Translations under genes and position numbers: made by a program
Notes under the pieces: model-generated
What the model was told of the DNA's origin: nothing
What the model saw: the letters and a program-made list of their open reading frames with translations, nothing else
Databases searched by the model: none
From: JBOFEH01 sp051650265
Lineage (GTDB): Bacteria; Bacillota; Clostridia; Lachnospirales; Cellulosilyticaceae
DNA length: 7,392 bases
Assembly: GCA_051650265.1 (NCBI GenBank)
Contig: JBOFIR010000111.1
Coordinates: 1 to 7,392, forward strand
Reading direction: 5' to 3'
In this document: positions 1 to 5,992 of the stretch, in pieces
How the letters are laid out: every line of letters starts with the position of its first letter
Position numbering within the stretch: the first letter of the stretch is position 1

Positions 1-1010
1 TAGAAACCATTGTAAGAAAAGCTATGGAGGTGGCAGAGGGCACCTGTACTTTTGCTTTTCAAGGCGGGGAACCTACGCTTGTAGGCCTTGACTTTTATAA
101 GGCGCTGATTCAATATGAAAAGCGCTATGCCAAACCAGGACTAACTGTGCACAACGCCATCCAGACCAATGGTACGCTGATAAACGAAGATTGGGCCAAA
201 TTCTTCGCGCAGCACAAGTTCCTTGTGGGACTTTCCTTGGATGGAACAAAGGAGATCAATGATGGGCTCAGGCAGGGCCGTGATGGATCTGGGACATTTG
301 ACCAGATTCTAGGGGCGGCAAAGCTCTTTGATACCTACAAAGTAGAGTACAATATACTCACCGTTGTGACCAAGCACGTGGCAAAAAATATCAAGACAAT
401 CTATGACTTCTACATGGCAAATGGACTACCTTACATGCAGTTCATCCCATGTATTGATGATATGGATGACGCGCGTGGGACACATGACTACTCGCTCACA
501 CCTGAGGACTATGGGCAGTTCCTCATGGATCTGTTTGACAAGTGGCATCAGACTGTCACAAGTGGCGGCTTTGTATACATCCGCTACTTTGAGAATCTCT
601 TACAGATGCTCTGTGGATATTACCCAGAGGCTTGCGGTATGCTAGGTGTATGTACCCATCAATATGTGATAGAGGCAGACGGGGGTGTCTATCCTTGTGA
701 CTTCTATGTGATGGACCAGTACAAGATTGGCAATATGCTAGAAGATAGCTTTGATCTGATCAATCAAAGACGTGAATCTATCCAGTTTATTCACCAATCC
801 ATCCCAAAAGATTCTGGATGTACCAAATGCAAGTGGCACAGTCTATGCCGAGGGGGCTGTAGACGTGACCGTGACCTATTCATGGATGGGAAGACCAGAC
901 GCAATTACTTCTGTAGAAGTTATAAGACATTTTTCAAATACGCCTATCCTAGACTTGAACAAGTAGCTATGGCAATAAGAAACAATAGAGGAGGCAATCA
1001 TGGACTTTAG
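1..1010 (+). CDS. Anaerobic sulfatase-maturating enzyme (radical SAM/SPASM), 5'-truncated by window edge
   Basis: This enzyme oxidises an active-site Cys or Ser of sulfatases to formylglycine, using S-adenosylmethionine and three 4Fe-4S clusters in the cytoplasm. The frame is open from base 3, so the ATG at 24 is internal and the CX3CX2C radical SAM motif lies upstream of the window. Numbering from that Met, FQGGEP (12-17) is the SAM-binding GGEP motif, followed by QTNGTLI (47-53) and VGLSLDG (68-74). The SPASM domain is complete: C204, C210, C225 followed by D226, then C266-X2-C269-X5-C275-X3-C279 and C297. As I recall it, this spacing matches the Clostridium perfringens enzyme residue for residue with a constant offset of 51, which places D226 at its proposed catalytic base. 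About 40-45 N-terminal residues are therefore missing. No sulfatase gene is visible, so the substrate must lie elsewhere. The 3' end overlaps the following mutase gene by 11 bases. Confidence 0.93.
   Translation, partial: ETIVRKAMEVAEGTCTFAFQGGEPTLVGLDFYKALIQYEKRYAKPGLTVHNAIQTNGTLINEDWAKFFAQHKFLVGLSLDGTKEINDGLRQGRDGSGTFDQILGAAKLFDTYKVEYNILTVVTKHVAKNIKTIYDFYMANGLPYMQFIPCIDDMDDARGTHDYSLTPEDYGQFLMDLFDKWHQTVTSGGFVYIRYFENLLQMLCGYYPEACGMLGVCTHQYVIEADGGVYPCDFYVMDQYKIGNMLEDSFDLINQRRESIQFIHQSIPKDSGCTKCKWHSLCRGGCRRDRDLFMDGKTRRNYFCRSYKTFFKYAYPRLEQVAMAIRNNRGGNHGL
987..994 (+). promoter_or_regulatory. Ribosome binding site of the phosphohexomutase gene
   Basis: AGAGGAGG lies five bases before the ATG at 1000 and inside the last codons of the maturase gene. 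It fixes the mutase start and implies that the two genes are translated from one mRNA, possibly by coupling. Confidence 0.8.
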
Positions 1011-2715
1011 ATTAGAATTCCAAAGATGGTTAGAAGAAACATCTGTAGAAGCTAGCCTCAAAGCAGAGCTTGAAGCACTTACAGATGAGAAAGAAATTGA
1101 AGACCGCTTTTACCAAAACCTTGCGTTTGGTACAGGTGGACTAAGAGGAAAGATCGCAGCAGGTAACAATCGTATCAACATTCATACAGTAGCAAAGGCA
1201 ACACAAGGTTTTGCAGCGTACCTTACTGAGACTGAAGCAGCGCCAAGTGTAGCCATCGCGTATGACTCACGTAATATGAGCTGTGAGTTCGCACAGACAG
1301 CAGCGTCTGTACTTGTAGCAAATGGTGTACGCGTGTACTTATTTGATGCACTAAGACCAACACCAATGCTTTCTTACGCAGTAAGACACCTTGGTGCATC
1401 TGGCGGGATCGTGATCACAGCATCACACAACCCAAAAGTGTACAATGGGTACAAAGTATACGGCAGTGACGGTGGTCAAATCACAGATGAAGCAGCGAAG
1501 ACAATCTTAAGCAAGATTGATGCAGCAGACATCTTCACAGGTGTGAAAACTGTAGACTTCGAAGAAACGACGAAGAGTCCACTCTTTAGCTACATTGGCA
1601 AAGAAATAGATGATGCTTACTACGCAAAAGTAGAAGACCTTTGCATCCGTAAGGAGCTTATCAAAGCAGAAGCGAACAACCTTCGTATTATCTATACACC
1701 GATCCATGGTAGTGGAAATATTCCAGTACGTACGATGCTTGATCGTCTTGGATTTAGTGATGTGCATATCGTAGCAGAGCAAGAGTTACCAGATGGTAAC
1801 TTCCCAACTGCACCATATCCAAACCCAGAAGACAAAAAAGTATTTGAACTTGCGATCGCTATGAGCGAAGAGATCTCAGCAGACCTGATCTTCGGAACAG
1901 ATCCAGACTGTGACCGTATCGGTGTTGTCGTGAGAGAAAACGATGGCAACTACCGCGTGCTTTCAGGTAACCAAGTAGGAATCTTACTCAGTGACTACAT
2001 GCTGAGCGCAAGACTTGAAGAGGGCAAACTTGAGGGAAAAGATGCCATCATCAAGACAATCGTGACATCAGATATGGCAAAAGTGGTTGCCAAACACTAC
2101 GGTGTGGCACTGATGGAAGTACTTACAGGCTTCAAATACATCGGTGAGAAGATCGAGAGCTTCGAGACAACAGGTTCAAACAACTTTGTACTTGGATTTG
2201 AAGAAAGCTACGGTTACCTTTCAGGTGACTTCGTAAGAGACAAAGATGCTGTAATCGCTTCTGTACTCATTGCCGAGATGGCACTTTACTACAGAACGAA
2301 AGGCAAGAACCTCTACGAGGCACTCATTGATCTCTTCGAAAAATACGGTTACTACAAAGAAGAGCTCATCTCAATCGAGATGGAAGGGAAAGATGGCCAA
2401 GAGAAGATTCAAGGCATCCTAAACAACCTTCGCGCTGAGGCGCCAACTACAATCGGTGAGCGCGTAATCACACGCATCGAAGACTACAAGCGTTCTGTGG
2501 CACATAGTACACAGTCTGGTCAAGATGAAGTGATCGATCTCCCATCATCAAACGTGATGAAATTCATCATGGCTGATGGCAGCTGGTTCGTCGTAAGACC
2601 TTCTGGTACAGAACCAAAGATGAAAATCTACCTTTCTATAGTAGGAAAGGATCTACAAGACGCAGAGGCAGGTATGGAAGTGTTCAAAGAGCAAGTGCTC
2701 GCAGCAGTACTGTAG
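1000..2715 (+). CDS. pgcA: Alpha-phosphoglucomutase / phosphohexomutase (PgcA-type)
   Basis: This cytoplasmic Mg-dependent alpha-D-phosphohexomutase interconverts glucose-1-phosphate and glucose-6-phosphate, and possibly the mannose or hexosamine equivalents. Its 571 residues fit the long bacterial PgcA-like class. All four signatures are present. TASHNP (140-145) carries the phosphoserine S142. GTDPDCDR (299-306) carries metal-binding D301, D303 and D305. GFEESYGY (399-406) is the sugar-binding loop. RPSGTEP (533-539) is the phosphate-binding loop of domain 4. The N-terminal FGTGGLRG (43-50) is also typical. The start at 1000 has a strong ribosome binding site and sits inside the maturase gene, so the two are co-transcribed; a long terminator follows. 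Sugar specificity cannot be read from the sequence: the family motif fits a glucose mutase, but the neighbouring hexosamine genes make activity on N-acetylhexosamine phosphates conceivable. Confidence 0.95.
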   Translation: MDFRLEFQRWLEETSVEASLKAELEALTDEKEIEDRFYQNLAFGTGGLRGKIAAGNNRINIHTVAKATQGFAAYLTETEAAPSVAIAYDSRNMSCEFAQTAASVLVANGVRVYLFDALRPTPMLSYAVRHLGASGGIVITASHNPKVYNGYKVYGSDGGQITDEAAKTILSKIDAADIFTGVKTVDFEETTKSPLFSYIGKEIDDAYYAKVEDLCIRKELIKAEANNLRIIYTPIHGSGNIPVRTMLDRLGFSDVHIVAEQELPDGNFPTAPYPNPEDKKVFELAIAMSEEISADLIFGTDPDCDRIGVVVRENDGNYRVLSGNQVGILLSDYMLSARLEEGKLEGKDAIIKTIVTSDMAKVVAKHYGVALMEVLTGFKYIGEKIESFETTGSNNFVLGFEESYGYLSGDFVRDKDAVIASVLIAEMALYYRTKGKNLYEALIDLFEKYGYYKEELISIEMEGKDGQEKIQGILNNLRAEAPTTIGERVITRIEDYKRSVAHSTQSGQDEVIDLPSSNVMKFIMADGSWFVVRPSGTEPKMKIYLSIVGKDLQDAEAGMEVFKEQVLAAVL

Positions 2716-2770
2716 AATACATGCCCCTAGCTCATAGGTGAGTCGTGATTGGGCCCATGGCACACCACCC

Positions 2771-2830
2771 AAAGAAACACCCTAGAGACAAATGAAGCAT
2801 TGACGCTTATCTGTTTCTAGGGTGTTTTTT
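2771..2830 (+). terminator. Long intrinsic terminator after the mutase gene
   Basis: A perfect 12-bp stem pairs 2775-2786 (AAACACCCTAGA) with 2816-2827 (TCTAGGGTGTTT) and runs into a six-T tract at 2825-2830. Inner pairing is extended but imperfect (GACA with TGTT, AAGC with GCTT) around the small loop ATTGAC at 2799-2804. The preceding A-rich AAAGAAA gives some U-tract on the other strand, so it may act in both directions. It closes the maturase-mutase transcript. Confidence 0.92.
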
Positions 2831-2940
2831 GTGTTCTATCATAGCAATGTGAAATACCACGCCTGCAAGCTACCACAAAATTAAGCTACGTATCGGCGCA
2901 GACAACTTTACGAACAAAATAGCATGAACTACGGGAAAAG
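2831..2940. other. Intergenic spacer with no recognised element
   Basis: This stretch lies between the mutase terminator and the next promoter. I see no open frame of note, no convincing stem-loop, and no catabolite-response (cre-like) site. It is upstream of the predicted transcription start, so it is unlikely to contain a riboswitch for the next operon; an upstream regulator site remains possible. Confidence 0.5.
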
Positions 2941-2969
2941 TTTACAAAATACGAGGAAAGTATTATAAT
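2941..2969 (+). promoter_or_regulatory. Sigma-A promoter of the nucleotidyltransferase-nahK operon
   Basis: TTTACA at 2941-2946 (five of six consensus -35 bases) is separated by exactly 17 bases from TATAAT at 2964-2969 (perfect -10). The start of transcription should fall near 2976, giving a leader of about 37 bases. A short palindrome, AAGAT-AA-ATCTT (2973-2984), overlaps the expected start and could be an operator, but it is short and AT-rich. Confidence 0.85.
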
Positions 2970-3012
2970 AGGAAGATAAATCTTTGATTAATAAAAATGG
3001 AGAATATGGTGT

Positions 3013-3951
3013 ATGATGAAAAAAGGAAACGAACATAGAATAAATCCAACACTTGTGATTATGGCAGGTGGTATGGGAAGTCGCTATGGCGGATGCAAAC
3101 AAATCGATCCAGTTGGGGATAATGGGGAAATTATCATGGATTACTCAATCTATGATGCAGTAAGAGCAGGCTTTGATAAAGTAGTCTTTATCATTCGCCG
3201 TGAAATTGAAGAAGATTTTAGAGCGGTTATTGGGGACCGTATTAGTAAAGTGGTTAATACAACTTATGTGTATCAAGACCTTACGGACTTGCCAGAAGGC
3301 TTTGCGCCAGTAGAAGGCCGTGAGAAGCCGTGGGGAACAGGTCATGCTGTAAGATGTTGCAAGGATGTTGTGAAGACACCTTTCGTAGTCATCAATGCAG
3401 ATGATTTCTATGGGCCATCATCATTTGACAAGATCTACGAATACCTGATGTCAATCGATCCAGAGGGTTATGATTATGGGATGGTAGGATTTGAGATCAG
3501 CAAGACACTCACTGAGAATGGTACTGTAGCAAGAGGGGTTTGTACAGTAGATGATACAGGTTACCTACAAGATGTACAGGAAAGAACAGCGATCAAAGCA
3601 TTTGAGGATGGACCAAAATACACAGAAGATGGTGAACATTGGGTAGCGATCCCAAGTGATGCAGTCGTATCAATGAATACATGGGGCTTCACGCCAACCA
3701 TCTTTGATGAACTTGATAAGCGTTTTGTAAGCTTCCTAGACAAGAGCAAAGAGAATTTACTTAAAGCAGAATACTTCTTACCAAGTGTGGTAGATGAGCT
3801 GATCAAAGAGCACCTTGCAAAAGTAGAAGTAGTGGTATCACATGAGCAATGGCATGGTGTGACATACAGAGAAGACAAGGAAAAAGTACAACAAGCGATT
3901 CGCGATATGGTAGCAGCAGGTACTTATCCAAGTAAATTATGGGAGAAATAA
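3013..3951 (+). CDS. Sugar-1-phosphate nucleotidyltransferase (NTP_transferase family)
   Basis: This is a predicted cytoplasmic pyrophosphorylase that transfers an NMP from an NTP to a sugar-1-phosphate. The 312-residue protein has one Rossmann-like NTP_transferase domain. MAGGMGSRYGG (17-27) is a variant of the GXGTR nucleotide-binding signature, followed by K29. PWGTGH (106-111) matches the base-recognition region, NADDFYG (128-134) holds the Mg-binding acidic residues, and MNTWGF (221-226) is a later sugar-site strand. There is no left-handed beta-helix, so it is not a bifunctional GlmU. The start at 3013 has GGAG at 2999-3002; the adjacent ATG at 3016 is an alternative. nahK begins one base after the stop, which strongly suggests that the substrate is GlcNAc-1-P or GalNAc-1-P and the product a UDP-sugar. 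That specificity is an inference; a MurU-like or glucose-1-P role is possible. Confidence 0.85.
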   Translation: MMKKGNEHRINPTLVIMAGGMGSRYGGCKQIDPVGDNGEIIMDYSIYDAVRAGFDKVVFIIRREIEEDFRAVIGDRISKVVNTTYVYQDLTDLPEGFAPVEGREKPWGTGHAVRCCKDVVKTPFVVINADDFYGPSSFDKIYEYLMSIDPEGYDYGMVGFEISKTLTENGTVARGVCTVDDTGYLQDVQERTAIKAFEDGPKYTEDGEHWVAIPSDAVVSMNTWGFTPTIFDELDKRFVSFLDKSKENLLKAEYFLPSVVDELIKEHLAKVEVVVSHEQWHGVTYREDKEKVQQAIRDMVAAGTYPSKLWEK

Positions 3952-3952
3952 A

Positions 3953-5059
3953 ATGACAATAGCACAAAAGGTACAACCAATTATTGAGCGTTATACTTTT
4001 GAGGGGACATTAGTAGCGGTCAAGCCACATGGATGTGGGCATATCAATGATACATTTGCACTTACATATGAAAAGGAAGATGGTACCACATGCCGTTATA
4101 TCCTTCAGCGTGTGAATACAAATATCTTCAAAGATCCTGAAGCACTGATGAACAATGTGGCAGGTGTAATCCGTCATATCAAAGGTAAAATTGTAGCAGC
4201 AGGTGGGGATGTTCTAAGAGAGACACTTACGATCATCCAAACAAAAGATGGCAAAGACTTCTACCTTGATGGGGAAGGTGGATGCTGGAGAAGCTACCTC
4301 TTTATCGAGGGTGCACATACGTATCAAATTGTAGAAGATCCAGAGCATCTCTACCACTCAGGCAAAGGATTTGGAAAGTTCCAAGGCTTACTTGCAGACT
4401 ATCCAGCCCATGAGCTTGTGGAGACAATCCCAGACTTCCATCATACAGCGAAGCGCTACGAGCACTTCCTTGCAGCCATCGCTAGCGATGCAAAAGGAAG
4501 GGTAAGTGAAGTGGCAAATGAGATTGCCTTTGTCAAAGCAAGAAGTGAAGAGATGAAAATCGTTGTAGAAGCCATCGCAGAGGGCAGATTGCCACTCAAA
4601 GTGACACACAATGATACGAAGTTCAACAATGTCATGATTGATGATACAACAGGAGAAGCAATCTGTGTAATCGACCTTGATACTGTGATGCCAGGGTCAA
4701 TCCTCTATGACTTTGGCGATGCGATTCGTTCTTCTACCAATACAGCAGAAGAAGATGAAGCAGATCTTAGCAAAGTGAGCATGAGCATGGAGCTCTTTGA
4801 GCAGTTCACAAAAGGTTTCTTAGAGACTGCAGGCAGCTCACTCACAGACCTTGAAGTAGAGTACTTACCATTCTCAGCCAAGCTCATGACACTAGAGTGT
4901 GGTATGCGTTTCCTCACAGACTATATCAATGGGGACACGTACTTCAAGATCCATAGACCAGAGCATAACCTAGATCGTGCACGCAATCAGTTTAAGCTTG
5001 TTCGAGATATGGAAGCCAAAGAAGCACATATGAAAGTTGTAGTAAAAAACTACCTTTAA
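3953..5059 (+). CDS. nahK: N-acetylhexosamine 1-kinase (NahK-like)
   Basis: This cytoplasmic kinase phosphorylates GlcNAc or GalNAc at the anomeric carbon using ATP, giving HexNAc-1-phosphate. The 368-residue protein has the aminoglycoside-phosphotransferase fold and, from memory, closely resembles the roughly 360-residue Bifidobacterium longum NahK along its length. Visible motifs are the glycine-rich GCGHINDTF (27-35), RYILQRVNTNIF (48-59), catalytic VTHNDTKFNN (217-226) with D221 as the expected base, and Mg-binding IDLDTVMPGS (240-249) with D241 and D243. Family landmarks ECGMRFLTDY (315-324) and EHNLDRARNQ (337-346) follow. The start has GGGAG at 3941-3945, seven bases upstream, inside the end of the preceding gene. 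The one-base spacing indicates one operon with the nucleotidyltransferase. No GNB phosphorylase, galT or galE gene is seen, unlike the bifidobacterial lnp operon. Confidence 0.92.
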   Translation: MTIAQKVQPIIERYTFEGTLVAVKPHGCGHINDTFALTYEKEDGTTCRYILQRVNTNIFKDPEALMNNVAGVIRHIKGKIVAAGGDVLRETLTIIQTKDGKDFYLDGEGGCWRSYLFIEGAHTYQIVEDPEHLYHSGKGFGKFQGLLADYPAHELVETIPDFHHTAKRYEHFLAAIASDAKGRVSEVANEIAFVKARSEEMKIVVEAIAEGRLPLKVTHNDTKFNNVMIDDTTGEAICVIDLDTVMPGSILYDFGDAIRSSTNTAEEDEADLSKVSMSMELFEQFTKGFLETAGSSLTDLEVEYLPFSAKLMTLECGMRFLTDYINGDTYFKIHRPEHNLDRARNQFKLVRDMEAKEAHMKVVVKNYL

Positions 5060-5067
5060 GAATAGAT

Positions 5068-5099
5068 GAGCGAATGATATCAAGTCATTCGCTTTTTTT
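5068..5099 (+). terminator. Intrinsic terminator after nahK
   Basis: AGCGAATGA (5069-5077) pairs perfectly with TCATTCGCT (5085-5093) around a seven-base loop, and seven Ts run from 5093 to 5099. It begins nine bases after the nahK stop and isolates the kinase operon from the next cassette. Its stem shares the word GCGAATGA with the terminator at 5951. Confidence 0.93.
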
Positions 5100-5102
5100 G
5101 TG

Positions 5103-5131
5103 TTTAATTCGTCTCTAAACTGGTGTATACT
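5103..5131 (+). promoter_or_regulatory. Probable promoter of the MNT-HEPN cassette
   Basis: TATACT at 5126-5131 matches five of six -10 bases. Seventeen bases upstream, TTTAAT (5103-5108) matches only three of six -35 bases, so the promoter would be weak or need help from an activator. It lies between the nahK terminator and the strong ribosome binding site of the next gene, where a promoter is needed. Confidence 0.5.
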
Positions 5132-5157
5132 AAGGGATAGAAAATCGAATGAAATCA

Positions 5158-5167
5158 AAAAGGAGGG
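5158..5167 (+). promoter_or_regulatory. Strong ribosome binding site of the MNT gene
   Basis: AAAAGGAGGG contains a full AAAGGAGG anti-16S match, with seven bases between GGAGG and the ATG at 5174. It decides the start codon and predicts efficient translation of the first gene of the pair. Confidence 0.8.
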
Positions 5168-5173
5168 CAGACG

Positions 5174-5554
5174 ATGGTTTATTTATTTCCTAATAAAGTA
5201 GATACAGCGCTAGAGATCCTTCAATATGTTTCCCCACTCAAGCAACAAGAAATAAAGGTACTTATCGAGCACGTACCGGAATGTGTTGAGATGCTTATTT
5301 TATTTGGAAGTACCATTACAGATTGTTGTCGCCCAATGAGTGATATAGATCTTTTGATAATAGGAAACCATTTAGAAGAACATGAGGCAGAACTTATTGC
5401 TTATAGAAAACGTGTAAAGAGTGCAATGGATCTTTTGATGATGAGTCTCGAACAATTAAAAGAGGCAGTACAAAGTGATTTGCCATTCTATAAAGAAATC
5501 TACCAGAAAGGAATTGTAATCTATGAAAAGTCTCAAGAACTTAGCAGAGGGTAA
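5174..5554 (+). CDS. Minimal nucleotidyltransferase (MNT) of a MNT-HEPN pair
   Basis: This small polymerase-beta-fold nucleotidyltransferase has 126 residues. The active-site signature is complete: LFGS (43-46) begins GSX10DXD, ending in D57 and D59, and D86 in SAMDLLMM is placed to be the third metal-binding acid. In characterised MntA-HepT systems such a protein is the antitoxin and AMPylates the HEPN partner; the HI0073/HI0074 pair of Haemophilus has the same two domains. Intact acids suggest that this copy is catalytically active. The gene has its own probable promoter and a strong ribosome binding site, and its last 32 bases overlap the HEPN gene in another frame. Two sampled 60-base lines inside it (5281-5340 and 5341-5400) have 22 and 19 G/C bases, poorer than the flanking metabolic genes. 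A stand-alone modifying enzyme is an alternative. Confidence 0.85.
   Translation: MVYLFPNKVDTALEILQYVSPLKQQEIKVLIEHVPECVEMLILFGSTITDCCRPMSDIDLLIIGNHLEEHEAELIAYRKRVKSAMDLLMMSLEQLKEAVQSDLPFYKEIYQKGIVIYEKSQELSRG
5507..5513 (+). promoter_or_regulatory. Ribosome binding site of the HEPN gene, inside the MNT gene
   Basis: AAAGGAA lies within the MNT coding region, ten bases before the ATG at 5523. It supports that start and the 32-base gene overlap. Confidence 0.6.
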
Positions 5555-5963
5555 TCTCAAATCTGCACAAGCACTGTACACTGTTTTCAAACAAACATCA
5601 GATGAATCTTATCTGCACGATGTATGCTATCTTTGTCAGCAAGCAGTGGAGAAGATGCTTAAATACCTACTAGAACAGCAAGGAATTGCTTATCCAAGAA
5701 CCCATGATATAGAGGTATTATGTGAACTCTGTGAGAACAATCACATACAAATTCCAGAAACCATTAATGACAGAGCCTTACAAATTAGCAAGTGGGCAAC
5801 TGAGCCACGTTATGGTGCTAATTTTGTAGCGAGCAAACGTGCATTAGATCAAGTGATGGCAAGCACAATAGAATGGATTGGAAACCATCAGGTCAGAGGT
5901 GTCGAAGAAACGACACATAATTTATACAATAAATTGAGTATCAATCAAACAAAAGGCGAATGA
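5523..5963 (+). CDS. HEPN-domain protein, partner of the MNT
   Basis: This is a mostly helical 146-residue protein of the PF05168-like HEPN family. Matching features are the N-terminal LAEGNLKSAQ helix (7-16), CYLCQQAVEKMLKYLL (35-50), the following YPRTHDIEVL (57-66) that resembles the family's P-[RK]-THDL segment, and EPRYGANF (94-101). HEPN proteins paired with MNT enzymes often act as RNase toxins held in check by the nucleotidyltransferase. However, the usual central RX4-6H catalytic motif is not visible here: the conserved segment reads RTHD, with only one residue between R and H. It could therefore be a substrate-binding partner like HI0074 rather than a nuclease. It overlaps MNT by 32 bases, so the two are co-translated. 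Its stop codon lies inside the terminator stem. Confidence 0.85.
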   Translation: MKSLKNLAEGNLKSAQALYTVFKQTSDESYLHDVCYLCQQAVEKMLKYLLEQQGIAYPRTHDIEVLCELCENNHIQIPETINDRALQISKWATEPRYGANFVASKRALDQVMASTIEWIGNHQVRGVEETTHNLYNKLSINQTKGE

Positions 5964-5984
5964 TCAATGGATCATTCGCCTTTT
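5951..5984. terminator. Bidirectional terminator between convergent HEPN and GH20 genes
   Basis: A perfect 15-bp inverted repeat pairs 5951-5965 with 5970-5984 around the loop AATG. A-tracts on the left and T-tracts on the right give a U-run in both directions (TTTTGTGGTTTTTT on plus, TTTTGTTTG on minus). It serves both the HEPN gene, whose TGA at 5961-5963 is inside the stem, and the GH20 gene, which ends at 5993 on the minus strand. Confidence 0.93.
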
Positions 5985-5992
5985 GTGGTTTT

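Noticed and set aside
24..26. ATG at 24 as the true start of the maturase
   Set aside because: The frame is open from base 3, the protein would lack the essential CX3CX2C motif, and family alignment from memory places this Met about 50 residues into the protein.
2725..2745. Six-codon mini-ORF (ATG CCC CTA ... TGA) downstream of the mutase
   Set aside because: It has no ribosome binding site and is followed by an ordinary intrinsic terminator; there is no sign of a leader peptide for a downstream gene.
2831..3012. Riboswitch or attenuator upstream of the transferase-nahK operon
   Set aside because: The predicted promoter leaves only about 37 bases of leader, too short for a known sugar-sensing riboswitch, and there is no terminator-like hairpin before the start codon.
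3561..3878. 105-codon open frame on the minus strand within the nucleotidyltransferase gene
   Set aside because: Its translation is a low-complexity Ser/Thr-rich shadow of the real gene.
5895..5918. RGVEETTH near the HEPN C-terminus as an RX6H catalytic motif
   Set aside because: It lies after the conserved HEPN helices, in a likely tail next to the stop codon, not where the HEPN RNase motif is placed; it looks coincidental.
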